A DNA stretch of 64,000 nucleotides, from NCBI RefSeq assembly GCF_001988955.1, contig NZ_CP014263.1, positions 4,896,501 through 4,960,500 on the forward strand, in the 5' to 3' direction. Every line of letters starts with the position of its first letter. The stretch's first letter is position 1. This DNA comes from Spirosoma montaniterrae (GTDB taxonomy: Bacteria; Bacteroidota; Bacteroidia; Cytophagales; Spirosomataceae). Of the stretch, positions 34,000 through 42,006 are shown in pieces. The position numbers and the translations under genes are program-made. The notes beneath the pieces are model-generated. The model was not told where the DNA came from. It was given only the letters and a program-made list of their open reading frames with translations, and made no database searches.

Positions 34000-35145
34000 A
34001 TGAAGCGAATCGACGTAGGCCAATTTGATGCCGGACACCTCATAAAGCGCATTGATTATAAAAGTTTTGAGCCATCACTCATCAATCACGAATGGGCAAT
34101 CGGCGACCCGCAGATCAGCAAACTACTCGAAGAAGCCACACTGAACATCGGTAAGCTCGACGCTTTCTCAGTCATCGTACCCGACGTAAGCACGTTCATT
34201 CGGATGCACGTTGTTAAAGAAGCCACCACGTCGAGCCGTATTGAAGGCACCCGCACTGAAATAGACGAAGCCCTCACGCCCGAAAAAGACCTTGCCCCGG
34301 AAAAGTTAGACGACTGGAACGAAGTGCAGAACTACATTCGGGCGATGGATTACGCCATCGGTCAGTTAGATACGCTGCCACTGAGCAGCCGTCTGTTTCG
34401 GCAAACGCACAGCCAACTGCTCAGTGGCGTGCGGGGCCGCGAAAAACAACCCGGCGAGTACCGGCGCAGTCAGAACTGGATTGGCGGGGCCTCCATCCGT
34501 GATGCCGTGTTTATACCGCCCCACCACAGCAGCGTCGACGCGCTCATGGGCGATTTGGAGTTTTTTCTGAATAACGACCAAATCAGCGTTCCGAATCTGA
34601 TTCGGATTGCCATCGCTCATTATCAGTTTGAAACCATTCACCCGTTTCTGGACGGTAACGGGCGGTTGGGGCGGCTCATGATTACGCTCTACTTAGTCAG
34701 GAGCGGTATGCTGCACAAACCTACCCTATATCTATCTGATTTTTTTGCGCGGAACAAAACCCTGTATTACGACAATCTGATGGGCGTTCGGACGCACAAT
34801 CGGCTTGAGCAATGGCTTAAATTTTTTTTGGTAGCCGTAAAAGAAACCGCTGAAAAGGGTATCGATACCTTTCAGCATATTATGGCTTTGCGCGAAGAAA
34901 TTGAGCATCAGCGCATTTTTGCCTTGGGGAAGCGCATACCCACGGCCCGCCTGTTCATGCACCACCTGTATGCGTATCCGGTGGTTACCGACATTCCTGG
35001 TTTAGCCCGGATTCTGAACGTATCGCGCCCTACGGCGGGTACATTAGTCAATGACTTCACCCGGCTGGGCATTCTGCGCGAACGAACGGGCTTTCAGCGC
35101 AATCGCCTGTTTGTCTTCGATGAGTATTTGAAACTGTTCTCTTAA
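34000..35145 (+). CDS. Fic family protein (class II) with C-terminal winged helix
   Basis: The 381-residue protein has the full catalytic motif HPFLDGNGRLGR (residues 214-225), so AMP transfer from ATP to a target protein is expected. An N-terminal inhibitory motif TSSRIEGT (77-84) with Glu82 defines a class II, self-inhibited Fic, in an N-terminal Fic_N-type domain. The C-terminal ~70 residues form a winged helix (LARILNVSRPTAGTLVNDF, then RLGILRE). Two identical-length palindromes just upstream suggest autoregulation by this domain. It follows hsdS by 91 bp and is the first gene of a three-gene cargo. Confidence 0.9.
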   Translation: MKRIDVGQFDAGHLIKRIDYKSFEPSLINHEWAIGDPQISKLLEEATLNIGKLDAFSVIVPDVSTFIRMHVVKEATTSSRIEGTRTEIDEALTPEKDLAPEKLDDWNEVQNYIRAMDYAIGQLDTLPLSSRLFRQTHSQLLSGVRGREKQPGEYRRSQNWIGGASIRDAVFIPPHHSSVDALMGDLEFFLNNDQISVPNLIRIAIAHYQFETIHPFLDGNGRLGRLMITLYLVRSGMLHKPTLYLSDFFARNKTLYYDNLMGVRTHNRLEQWLKFFLVAVKETAEKGIDTFQHIMALREEIEHQRIFALGKRIPTARLFMHHLYAYPVVTDIPGLARILNVSRPTAGTLVNDFTRLGILRERTGFQRNRLFVFDEYLKLFS

Positions 35146-35227
35146 CCGCGTACTTCACCTATAACGTTGGAGATGAGAAACCAGAAACGCTGAATCATAA
35201 GATGGTCTAATTTTTGCTTAACGTATC

Positions 35228-36046
35228 GTGCAAACACACCACTCCATCGAAGCCATCCACAAAGTATTCGGCACAAACGACCGGCCCGTGCTGGTCAGTT
35301 GCAGTGACCTGAACGACTACGTTTGTAAATACCGTTACCCGAGCCGTCTGTTTAACGAGTTACTGGCATGGTGTTTTTTGAAAGAGTGGAATATCCCAGT
35401 ACCTGAAGCCTGTTTTATTAGTGTCAGGTCTGAGCATATTACGGCTGAAGCGATGCAGGCAGGTGGTCGTTTAGCGTATTTTGAACGGCCTGTTATCGGG
35501 TCTCTGTATTATCAGCATGGCCGTGAGATAGACAACTCCCTGACGGCATTGGGCAACAATAGCAACGACTTGCGAAAGATACAAAACCGGGTAGATTTAC
35601 TAAAAATAGCCCTTTTTGACCTGTGGATGACCAATGAAGATCGCAATGGCAATAATTACAACCTGCTGTTGATACCTATAAAATCTGGCAAATTCTACCT
35701 TCATGCTATCGATCATGCATCTTGTTTCAATTCGGGGAACGTTGGTCAGTATTCATTGTCTGGACTGACTGCCGAAGATAGCGTGCTGTCAACAGACATC
35801 TGCCGATTACTTTATGCAAATAGTACCGTCAAAAAGCGCGATAGTGAGATTGTGTTAGAGCTTTTCCGACAAAATGTAGCTGCATGTAAGAAACGCTTAC
35901 CGAAATTTCTGAAATTTGTGCCTCTTTCCTGGGGTATTAACACGACAGAATGTGAGTCCTGGCTTATTGACAACCTTTTCGCTGATGATTGGTTAAAGTC
36001 GGTGGAGTCAGACTTCAGGCACTATTTACAAGAGTACGTGTGTTAA
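35228..36046 (+). CDS. HipA-like kinase domain protein (HipA_2 type)
   Basis: The 272-residue protein has the kinase catalytic loop NEDRNGNNYNLLL (Asp138, Asn143) and the metal-binding IDHASCF (Asp162), as in HipA-fold Ser/Thr kinases. It lacks the long N-terminal subdomain of classical HipA, which fits the short HipA_2 family. The start is a GTG at 35228; no better ATG precedes it. The next gene is a DUF3037-like protein, a partner repeatedly seen beside HipA_2 kinases, and there is no HipB-like antitoxin. Target unknown. Confidence 0.65.
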   Translation: MQTHHSIEAIHKVFGTNDRPVLVSCSDLNDYVCKYRYPSRLFNELLAWCFLKEWNIPVPEACFISVRSEHITAEAMQAGGRLAYFERPVIGSLYYQHGREIDNSLTALGNNSNDLRKIQNRVDLLKIALFDLWMTNEDRNGNNYNLLLIPIKSGKFYLHAIDHASCFNSGNVGQYSLSGLTAEDSVLSTDICRLLYANSTVKKRDSEIVLELFRQNVAACKKRLPKFLKFVPLSWGINTTECESWLIDNLFADDWLKSVESDFRHYLQEYVC

Positions 36047-36084
36047 TATATTAGACCAGTAGAGTTTTTCGTTTCCCAAGTCCA

Positions 36085-36969
36085 ATGAAAACGTTTTACA
36101 GCATCGTATATGCCAATATCCGCCCTTCTGTGGACGAGCGGGTCAGTATTGCGTTGCTGTTGCGCGACGAGCAACGTATCATTTTTCACCACGCCCCCGA
36201 AAAGCTTGATGCGCTTCGTATGCTCATGCCGTCTGAAGCGTTCAGCCTGCTGCGGGTTTTGGTTAAAAACTTAGACGAGTACATTGCCAATCCAGAGCCG
36301 GTAAACGAGCATTTCAATTACAAGGTAGCTATTGAGCCATTTGAACGGCGGTTTTTAGATCGGGGTTACGTTTCGTATCTGGCTACATATAGCAACAACC
36401 TGCTCACATTCTCTGAACCTAAGGCTATTGATCTGCCCGTTACCGACGAAGCCTTCACGCAGCTATTTAAAAAGTATATTCACCAGGATTGGGAGACGGC
36501 CCGCCGACAGGCAACCCGTAGCCAAAGTATTGAACGGGTTCGGCGGGAGCTATATCCTAAGGTCAAGGGCCGCGTTAACCTTGATTCAACCATTACCAAC
36601 CAAATTTTGCCTAATCTGGTAACGCCTACTAAAGTCAACATTGCCGGACGTAACGAAGTGAGCATGGTGGCGCAGGTTATCGAGTTCGATAAAAAGCAAC
36701 CTTACTCGCTTGAAGCGGATGTAAATCGGATGTTGGCTCTGGCAAGGGCTTTTGAAGCTAATGGCGAAACAAATGGGAAATACTTCATTATTGGTAAAGA
36801 GCCTGGGTTAGCCTTACCATTTCAGCGTAGCATCTGGCAAAACATTCGTCAGCAGCCAACATTCGAGTTCGTTCCCGACACTGAAACCGCCCGTATAGAC
36901 GAGTACATTGTGGAACATAACGTACAGCCACTAATCCCTGAATTGGCTGTAGATTCTGAGATTGGATAG
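36085..36969 (+). CDS. DUF3037-like protein, partner of the HipA-like kinase
   Basis: The opening FYSIVYANIRPSVDERVSIALLL with a following IIFHHAPEKLDALR is the DUF3037 pattern (a short domain that begins with a Tyr-Ser-hydrophobic strand and an arginine-containing 'ERV' turn). The remaining ~150 residues are not recognised; they are soluble and charged. It follows the kinase gene by 38 bp in the same orientation. DUF3037 proteins have no established biochemical role. Confidence 0.6.
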   Translation: MKTFYSIVYANIRPSVDERVSIALLLRDEQRIIFHHAPEKLDALRMLMPSEAFSLLRVLVKNLDEYIANPEPVNEHFNYKVAIEPFERRFLDRGYVSYLATYSNNLLTFSEPKAIDLPVTDEAFTQLFKKYIHQDWETARRQATRSQSIERVRRELYPKVKGRVNLDSTITNQILPNLVTPTKVNIAGRNEVSMVAQVIEFDKKQPYSLEADVNRMLALARAFEANGETNGKYFIIGKEPGLALPFQRSIWQNIRQQPTFEFVPDTETARIDEYIVEHNVQPLIPELAVDSEIG

Positions 36970-37072
36970 TACGTGACTAACCCCCTGTTGCTTCTCTAAA
37001 AGCCGGTTGAGAGAATCTCAATAGAATTGGCTACTATGATGGCTTTTGTCCATCCTACTAAAACAGTTTCCA

Positions 37073-37207
37073 ATGTTGCGTACGCTAATGTTCAACCACT
37101 TATCTATAAGCGGACATGCCCTGCTACAATGGGCATTTGCGGGCGGGGAGGAGATTGGGGCCATAGAGCCTACAGAAGTCGTGTACCTACATCAGCATGT
37201 CGCTTAG
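37073..37207 (+). pseudogene. Decayed hsdS 3'-end fragment
   Basis: Bases 37117-37157 match hsdS 33860-33900 at 35 of 41 positions and in the same reading frame: ALLQWAFAGGEEI here, ALLHRAFAGGEEV in HsdS. The frame is open only from 37040 to the stop at 37207, and the rest of hsdS is absent. The remainder of the 36970-37283 gap holds nothing else I can support. The fragment brackets the fic/HipA/DUF3037 cargo together with the intact hsdS. Confidence 0.65.
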
Positions 37208-37283
37208 CCCAATTAACCTTCCCGTAACATAACCCCTTTTTTGCCAGTTGTAACGGGTACATCCCATGCATTAACAATACGAC

Positions 37284-38039
37284 ATGAACTGGCAGTTTTT
37301 ACGAACGCGAAAAGTTATGTGGTCGGCCTGGCTGTGCTGTGTTTGTGCGTCGGTTATGGCGCAACAGGCATATCAGCCTTACCAGAAACCCACTGAACGT
37401 CAGCCGGGTATCTACTTTCCGCAGGCTCCGCTTCCGGGCGAGTGGCGCAAATCGCTGGGGCTGGTGTTTACCTCCACGCCCCCCGAAATAACGGAGGAAA
37501 TCCGCGTAATTGTGCCAGCTATCGATGTCAACCTACAGAAAAGGTTGTCGAAACAATGGTATTTGTCGGGGCGGATTCAAACGCAGGTTGTGCAGAGTAA
37601 TCTGGCTCTGGGACCCCGCTACGCTACCCGCCTGACCGATAAACTGTTTGTCGGGCTGGGCATCGATGGTGTCTGCTGGTTTGGGGCACTAACCATCAAA
37701 GACGTATTCAATAGTCAGGCGTTGGGGCTGCAAACCATTCCGAACGTATCGTTAGGCTACCGGCCCACACGTGACCTGCAACTGACGTTTCGGACCGAGG
37801 GCGTCATGGATTTGTATTACCGGTCGCGGGCGGGGTCGCTCGAAATCGAATACAAACGGCGGCAGCTCAACGGCGTAGCGTTCGTGTTTGCCCTGGAGCA
37901 GCCGTTCTACAAACAGCGGCATGTATCGCTGGGCGTTCGGGCCTTGTACTCCAATTTCAACTGGCAGTTCTGGTCGCTCTATGCTACGTTCGAGCGCGAT
38001 TTCTTTTATCCACAACTTTTCTTCGACTTCATTCTGTGA
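37284..38039 (+). CDS. Hypothetical exported protein, probable outer-membrane beta barrel
   Basis: A signal peptide (VMWSAWLCCVCASVMAQQ) is followed by alternating polar/hydrophobic strands ending in an aromatic residue (WYLSGRIQTQVV, LQLTFRTEGVMDLYY, FFYPQLFFDFIL), with a C-terminal strand typical of Bacteroidota barrels. No named family recognised. Its stop overlaps the GTG start of the downstream phosphodiesterase (GTGA), so the two are co-translated; two further genes follow in the same direction. Confidence 0.6.
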   Translation: MNWQFLRTRKVMWSAWLCCVCASVMAQQAYQPYQKPTERQPGIYFPQAPLPGEWRKSLGLVFTSTPPEITEEIRVIVPAIDVNLQKRLSKQWYLSGRIQTQVVQSNLALGPRYATRLTDKLFVGLGIDGVCWFGALTIKDVFNSQALGLQTIPNVSLGYRPTRDLQLTFRTEGVMDLYYRSRAGSLEIEYKRRQLNGVAFVFALEQPFYKQRHVSLGVRALYSNFNWQFWSLYATFERDFFYPQLFFDFIL

Positions 38040-39298
38040 ATAAACTGGCTTATCTGCTCCTCGGCCTGGCCGGGCTGGCTGTCGGGTGTCGTGAAGTCTA
38101 CGAAGCCCCGATCCCGCACTCATTTGCGGACATTCCGGGCGCGGGTCGGTTTACCACGCCCATTCGTCAGCAAATGGACGGTGTTTATACCGTGTCGGAG
38201 GGGGCAGCTACGTTCGGCGAACAGGTAGCCGTGAAATGGACGTTTACGCTGGACGGTTCTGATACAACACATTATCTGTCTATTTTCACTGGCAATCAGG
38301 CTGGCTTTTTCAATCTGGAGCGCACGGCCAATGCTGATAGCCTGACCTTGATGGGCTATTGGCGCAAGCTTGTAAATACGGAAACGGGTCTGGTACAACT
38401 GGCTCTTCGGCTAAAGCGAAACGGGCGGCTGCAACCCATTACGGGTGTACTTAGCAGCCGCGATACACTCGTGCTGACGGGCCAATACGGCAACCGTGAC
38501 CGCAGCCCGAATCAGCCGCTCACACTTACGTACCGCCGACCGCTGAATCCGCGCCCGTTCGAGATTCTGGCGCATCGGGCTGGCGGACGCACGTCTGATC
38601 TGCTGTCGGTGTCTGAAAACTCGCTGGAAATGATCGAACTGGCGTCACGGTTGGGCGCAACAGGTATCGAGATCGACATTAAGTTCACCAAAGATGGTGT
38701 TCCGATTCTTTACCACGACAATAAGCTGAATCTGCGGCTGATTCAGAAAAACGGGCTAACCGGACCCATCGAAGACTATACCTACCAACAGCTAAACACC
38801 TTCGTCCGGCTCATCAACGGCGAGAAAATTCCAACCCTGGAAGAAGCTTTAGAAACCGTTATCAGCCATACCAATCTGCGTTTTGTCTGGTTAGATACCA
38901 AATTTTCGGGACCAATGGACAAGATTCAGGCCATTCAGCAGCGGTTCAGGCAACGCGCCATTCTGGCCCGGCGCAATCTGCAAATCGTCATTGGTTTACC
39001 AACGCAGCAAGCTGTAGATGCCTACCGGGCTTTAAACGACCGCGCCAATACGCCCGCCCTGTCTGAGTTAGATACGGCCATAACGCGCAACATCGGAGCC
39101 AGGATATGGGCACCTCGCTGGACCCTCGGTCCGCAACTTGAGCAGGTCAAGGCCATGCAGGCTGAAGGCCGGACTGTATTTGTCTGGACGCTCGATGAGC
39201 CGAAATTCATCGAACAATTCATTCGTGAAAGCCGGTTCGATGGTATTCTGTCAAATTATTCGCCTTTAGTCGCCTATTACCATTATGTGGAGCCATAA
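38036..39298 (+). CDS. Glycerophosphodiester phosphodiesterase family lipoprotein
   Basis: The N-terminus is a lipoprotein signal with lipobox (LLLGLAGLAVGC), then ~150 residues of beta-rich sequence. The GDPD domain follows: ILAHRAGG, SENSLEMIELA, GIEIDIKFTKDGVPILYHD (metal-binding His/Glu/Asp) and the late VFVWTLDEP. The domain hydrolyses glycerophosphodiesters to glycerol 3-phosphate and an alcohol. The GTG start overlaps the previous stop (GTGA) and is accepted because the signal peptide starts there. The long N-terminal extension is not a recognised domain. Confidence 0.88.
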   Translation: MNKLAYLLLGLAGLAVGCREVYEAPIPHSFADIPGAGRFTTPIRQQMDGVYTVSEGAATFGEQVAVKWTFTLDGSDTTHYLSIFTGNQAGFFNLERTANADSLTLMGYWRKLVNTETGLVQLALRLKRNGRLQPITGVLSSRDTLVLTGQYGNRDRSPNQPLTLTYRRPLNPRPFEILAHRAGGRTSDLLSVSENSLEMIELASRLGATGIEIDIKFTKDGVPILYHDNKLNLRLIQKNGLTGPIEDYTYQQLNTFVRLINGEKIPTLEEALETVISHTNLRFVWLDTKFSGPMDKIQAIQQRFRQRAILARRNLQIVIGLPTQQAVDAYRALNDRANTPALSELDTAITRNIGARIWAPRWTLGPQLEQVKAMQAEGRTVFVWTLDEPKFIEQFIRESRFDGILSNYSPLVAYYHYVEP

Positions 39299-39935
39299 GT
39301 TGTCTCTGTCCATATTGTTGCTTGCTGCCCAGGTTGCCACTGCACAGATAGCGGCAGACACCACCGCACCCAGGCGCGGCCCGTACAATTTAGTTGTTAT
39401 AGTGGGTGGAGGTTTGTCGTACTATAGTCGGCTAATTGGCATACCGCCCGGTGTTCAGAACGTAGCGATCAACCGGATTACCGCTCCTGCCACGGTTCGG
39501 CTGATGTGGTATCCCGACCACCGGCTGCGGATTGGTTTAGAGAGCGGGCGCGTACCGCTGTACAGTTATCAGGTTACGGCATCGGGTGAGCGGGCGCGGG
39601 TAGGCGTATCGGCAATTCCAATTCTGCTGTTATTTTCGATGCCGCTGGCGTGGCTGAGCGAAGTCTCGCCCGATGGCAAAGAACGAAGCCTGGCCCAGAG
39701 ATTGTCGGTCACGGCGGGGCCGGGGGCATACATCGTGCGTTCGGATCTGTCGTATCTGGGCGAGGTCAATACCAGTAAGGTTAGCATAGGCTGGATGCTG
39801 GCGGGTGCTTATTCCCAGCCCATTAGTCAGCGCGTGCGGCTGGCGGCTGAAGTAAAATGGTACAACATAACCGCCCCCAGCGACGCCGTTTTATCGATAC
39901 AGGCGTTGTTGGTGTGGCGGGCATTTTCGTGGTAA
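39285..39935 (+). CDS. Hypothetical exported protein
   Basis: A signal peptide (LSLSILLLAAQVATAQ) precedes ~195 residues of beta strands with glycine turns (VVIVGGGLSYYS, VRLMWYPDHRLRIGLESG, RLAAEVKWYNIT), most like a small outer-membrane barrel. It starts 14 bases inside the phosphodiesterase gene and ends 3 bases before the metallophosphoesterase, so it belongs to the same operon. No family recognised. Confidence 0.55.
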   Translation: MWSHKLSLSILLLAAQVATAQIAADTTAPRRGPYNLVVIVGGGLSYYSRLIGIPPGVQNVAINRITAPATVRLMWYPDHRLRIGLESGRVPLYSYQVTASGERARVGVSAIPILLLFSMPLAWLSEVSPDGKERSLAQRLSVTAGPGAYIVRSDLSYLGEVNTSKVSIGWMLAGAYSQPISQRVRLAAEVKWYNITAPSDAVLSIQALLVWRAFSW

Positions 39936-39938
39936 AAA

Positions 39939-40775
39939 ATGACCGAACTACTTTTCCTGAGCGATACGCAGGCTCCGATGTTTGTGGAGCGGTTAGTTTT
40001 GCGAACGCATCAGAACACGCGGGCTACGCAGGTGATATTTTCGGAGATTATTCGCCGGAAACCACCGGTGCTATACTGGCTTGGCGATATTGTGTCGCTG
40101 GGGTTTCGGAACAACAAGTGGCGAATCATCGATGAGTTTCTGGCACAATGCACGGCGGTCGGTACGGCGGTATACGCCATCATGGGCAACCACGACGTAA
40201 TGGGTCGCCCGCGCAAAGGTGCCCGCAATTTTCAGCAACGTTTCCCCGACCACAGCCCAACCGGCTACCTGCAACGCACCGACAACACCGCCGTAGTGAT
40301 GCTCAACTCCAACTTCTCGACACTGTCGGTCAGTAATCTGGTCAAGCAGCAAACGTGGTATGAACAAACGCTGCGCGACCTCGATGCCGACCCAAATGTG
40401 GCGGTGGTGGTTGTAACCTGCCATCACGCGCCATATTCCAACAGTAAATTAGTGGGGTCGAGCAAGTTAGTGCAGCAGCGGTTTGTGCCGCCCTACATAC
40501 GTTCGCAGAAAGCCCGGTTGTTTATTACGGGGCATTCACACGCCTTTGAACGATATGAGTTCGACGGAAAAACGTTTTTAGTGATTGGTGGAGGGGGTGG
40601 ATTGCGGCAACCGCTCAACACCTCGCCCAGCCGCCTGCCCGATCTGGCCGGAAACTACAAGCCACTTTTTCACTACCTCGTTGTTCGGCACAACGGCAAC
40701 GGGCTGGCTATCACGTCTTACTGCCTGCGGAGTGATTTTTCGAGCTTCGAGGTAGGATACGAGTTTGTTGTGTGA
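39939..40775 (+). CDS. Calcineurin-like metallophosphoesterase
   Basis: Metal-binding motifs are in order: LSDTQ, YWLGDIVS, MGNHDV, TCHHAPYS and TGHSHAFERY. These are the five blocks of the calcineurin-like phosphoesterase fold with a dinuclear metal centre. No signal peptide is visible, so it is probably cytoplasmic. It is the last gene of a four-gene run. Its 3' end overlaps the convergent desaturase by 58 bp. Substrate unknown. Confidence 0.85.
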   Translation: MTELLFLSDTQAPMFVERLVLRTHQNTRATQVIFSEIIRRKPPVLYWLGDIVSLGFRNNKWRIIDEFLAQCTAVGTAVYAIMGNHDVMGRPRKGARNFQQRFPDHSPTGYLQRTDNTAVVMLNSNFSTLSVSNLVKQQTWYEQTLRDLDADPNVAVVVVTCHHAPYSNSKLVGSSKLVQQRFVPPYIRSQKARLFITGHSHAFERYEFDGKTFLVIGGGGGLRQPLNTSPSRLPDLAGNYKPLFHYLVVRHNGNGLAITSYCLRSDFSSFEVGYEFVV

Positions 40776-41866
40776 CAGCTAACGTCTGAACCCAGGTCAA
40801 TCAGCATTTGAACATGCGATTGTAACGCGGCTCCGAACGACGGCTTTTGATTGTACCTGATGCCGTGTTCGATAGCTGTTTGCCGCACAATTGTTGAAAG
40901 AGCCGGATAATGGCGGTGCGAAATTGTTGGAAACAGATGGTGTTCAATCTGATAGTCAAGTCCGCCAATATACCACGACAGCAGGCGCGGGCATCGAAAA
41001 TTGGCCGTGGTCTGCACCTGATGAATCGCCCATGCGTTGAGTATACTACCCGATTCGTTAGGTAGGGGTTGGTTGGCTCCTTCAACGATATGCGCCAGTT
41101 GAAACACCAAACTCAAAATCAGCCCGGCCACGAAATGCAGCACAAAAAAGCCAATAAGCCATTGCCCAAAAGTAAGGTCGGTGGTTAGCAGTGGTATTCC
41201 AGCGATAAACAGCCCGTAAGCCAATTTGCTGATTAGCAGAACGCCCATGTCGTGTCTGGAGAACGGCGTAACGGTTCGGTTGCCACTGGCATGTTGGCGA
41301 TTGTAGCTCAGTGCCAGCCGAAAATCTTTGGCTAAGAAGGAGAACGTCATCAACCCATACAGGCCAAAGGCGTAAATAAATTGAAAACGGTGATAGGGTT
41401 TACGCACCTCGCTGGGGCAGAGCCGCAGCCAGGGTTTACCGGTAATGTCTTCGTCGACGTTGTGAATATTGGTGTAGGTGTGGTGCAGGGTGTTATGCTG
41501 GGTTTTCCAGTTCTTTACATTACCACCAATCAGAAACAGGCTTGCTCCGAACAGGTTGTTAACCCAGTTTTTGCTTGAAAAAGAGCCGTGGTTAGCGTCG
41601 TGCATAACAGCCATACCCACCCCCGCTTTGCCAATCCCCATTAACACAACTAAAGCCAACATGGCTGGAAGCGAAAACTGATTGCTGATAATCAGACCAT
41701 ACGGAACCAGCAGTAAGGCCATCATAAATAGCCCTTTCACTACCATGCCCCCGGCACCCTGCTTCGAGTGGGCTGTTTCAACAAAATAAGCTTCGATACG
41801 TTCGCGGAGAATCGGAAAGAACGTAGACTTATCTTTATTGAGAAACTTAACGGTTGTTGTTCGCAC
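40718..41866 (-). CDS. Membrane fatty acid desaturase (front-end type)
   Basis: Three histidine boxes are present: HDANH, HNTLHH and QIEHH. The last has Gln in place of the first His, as in front-end acyl-lipid desaturases. Hydrophobic helices (MMALLLVPYGLIISNQ, FVLHFVAGLILSLVFQL) and a length of 382 residues fit the family. The enzyme introduces a double bond in membrane lipid acyl chains with a di-iron centre; regiospecificity cannot be read here. No cytochrome b5 domain is fused. The C-terminal ~19 residues are encoded in the overlap with the phosphoesterase gene. Confidence 0.88.
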   Translation of the reverse strand: MRTTTVKFLNKDKSTFFPILRERIEAYFVETAHSKQGAGGMVVKGLFMMALLLVPYGLIISNQFSLPAMLALVVLMGIGKAGVGMAVMHDANHGSFSSKNWVNNLFGASLFLIGGNVKNWKTQHNTLHHTYTNIHNVDEDITGKPWLRLCPSEVRKPYHRFQFIYAFGLYGLMTFSFLAKDFRLALSYNRQHASGNRTVTPFSRHDMGVLLISKLAYGLFIAGIPLLTTDLTFGQWLIGFFVLHFVAGLILSLVFQLAHIVEGANQPLPNESGSILNAWAIHQVQTTANFRCPRLLSWYIGGLDYQIEHHLFPTISHRHYPALSTIVRQTAIEHGIRYNQKPSFGAALQSHVQMLIDLGSDVSCHTTNSYPTSKLEKSLRRQ

Positions 41867-42006
41867 AGAGCAGCCAGTTTTTTTTCGGATACAAATCGAA
41901 AGATAACTCTATTCTTCCGAATGGCGGCACCCGGCACATGAATCTTAACGAAAAGAAAACCTATCCGCTATTAGTTTGTATAATCTCCCACGCTCGACGC
42001 GACCAA

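Noticed and set aside
37027..37227. A 66-codon frame in the gap after the DUF3037-like gene
   Set aside because: A different frame over the same DNA shows clear hsdS similarity, so this one is a shadow of a decayed fragment.
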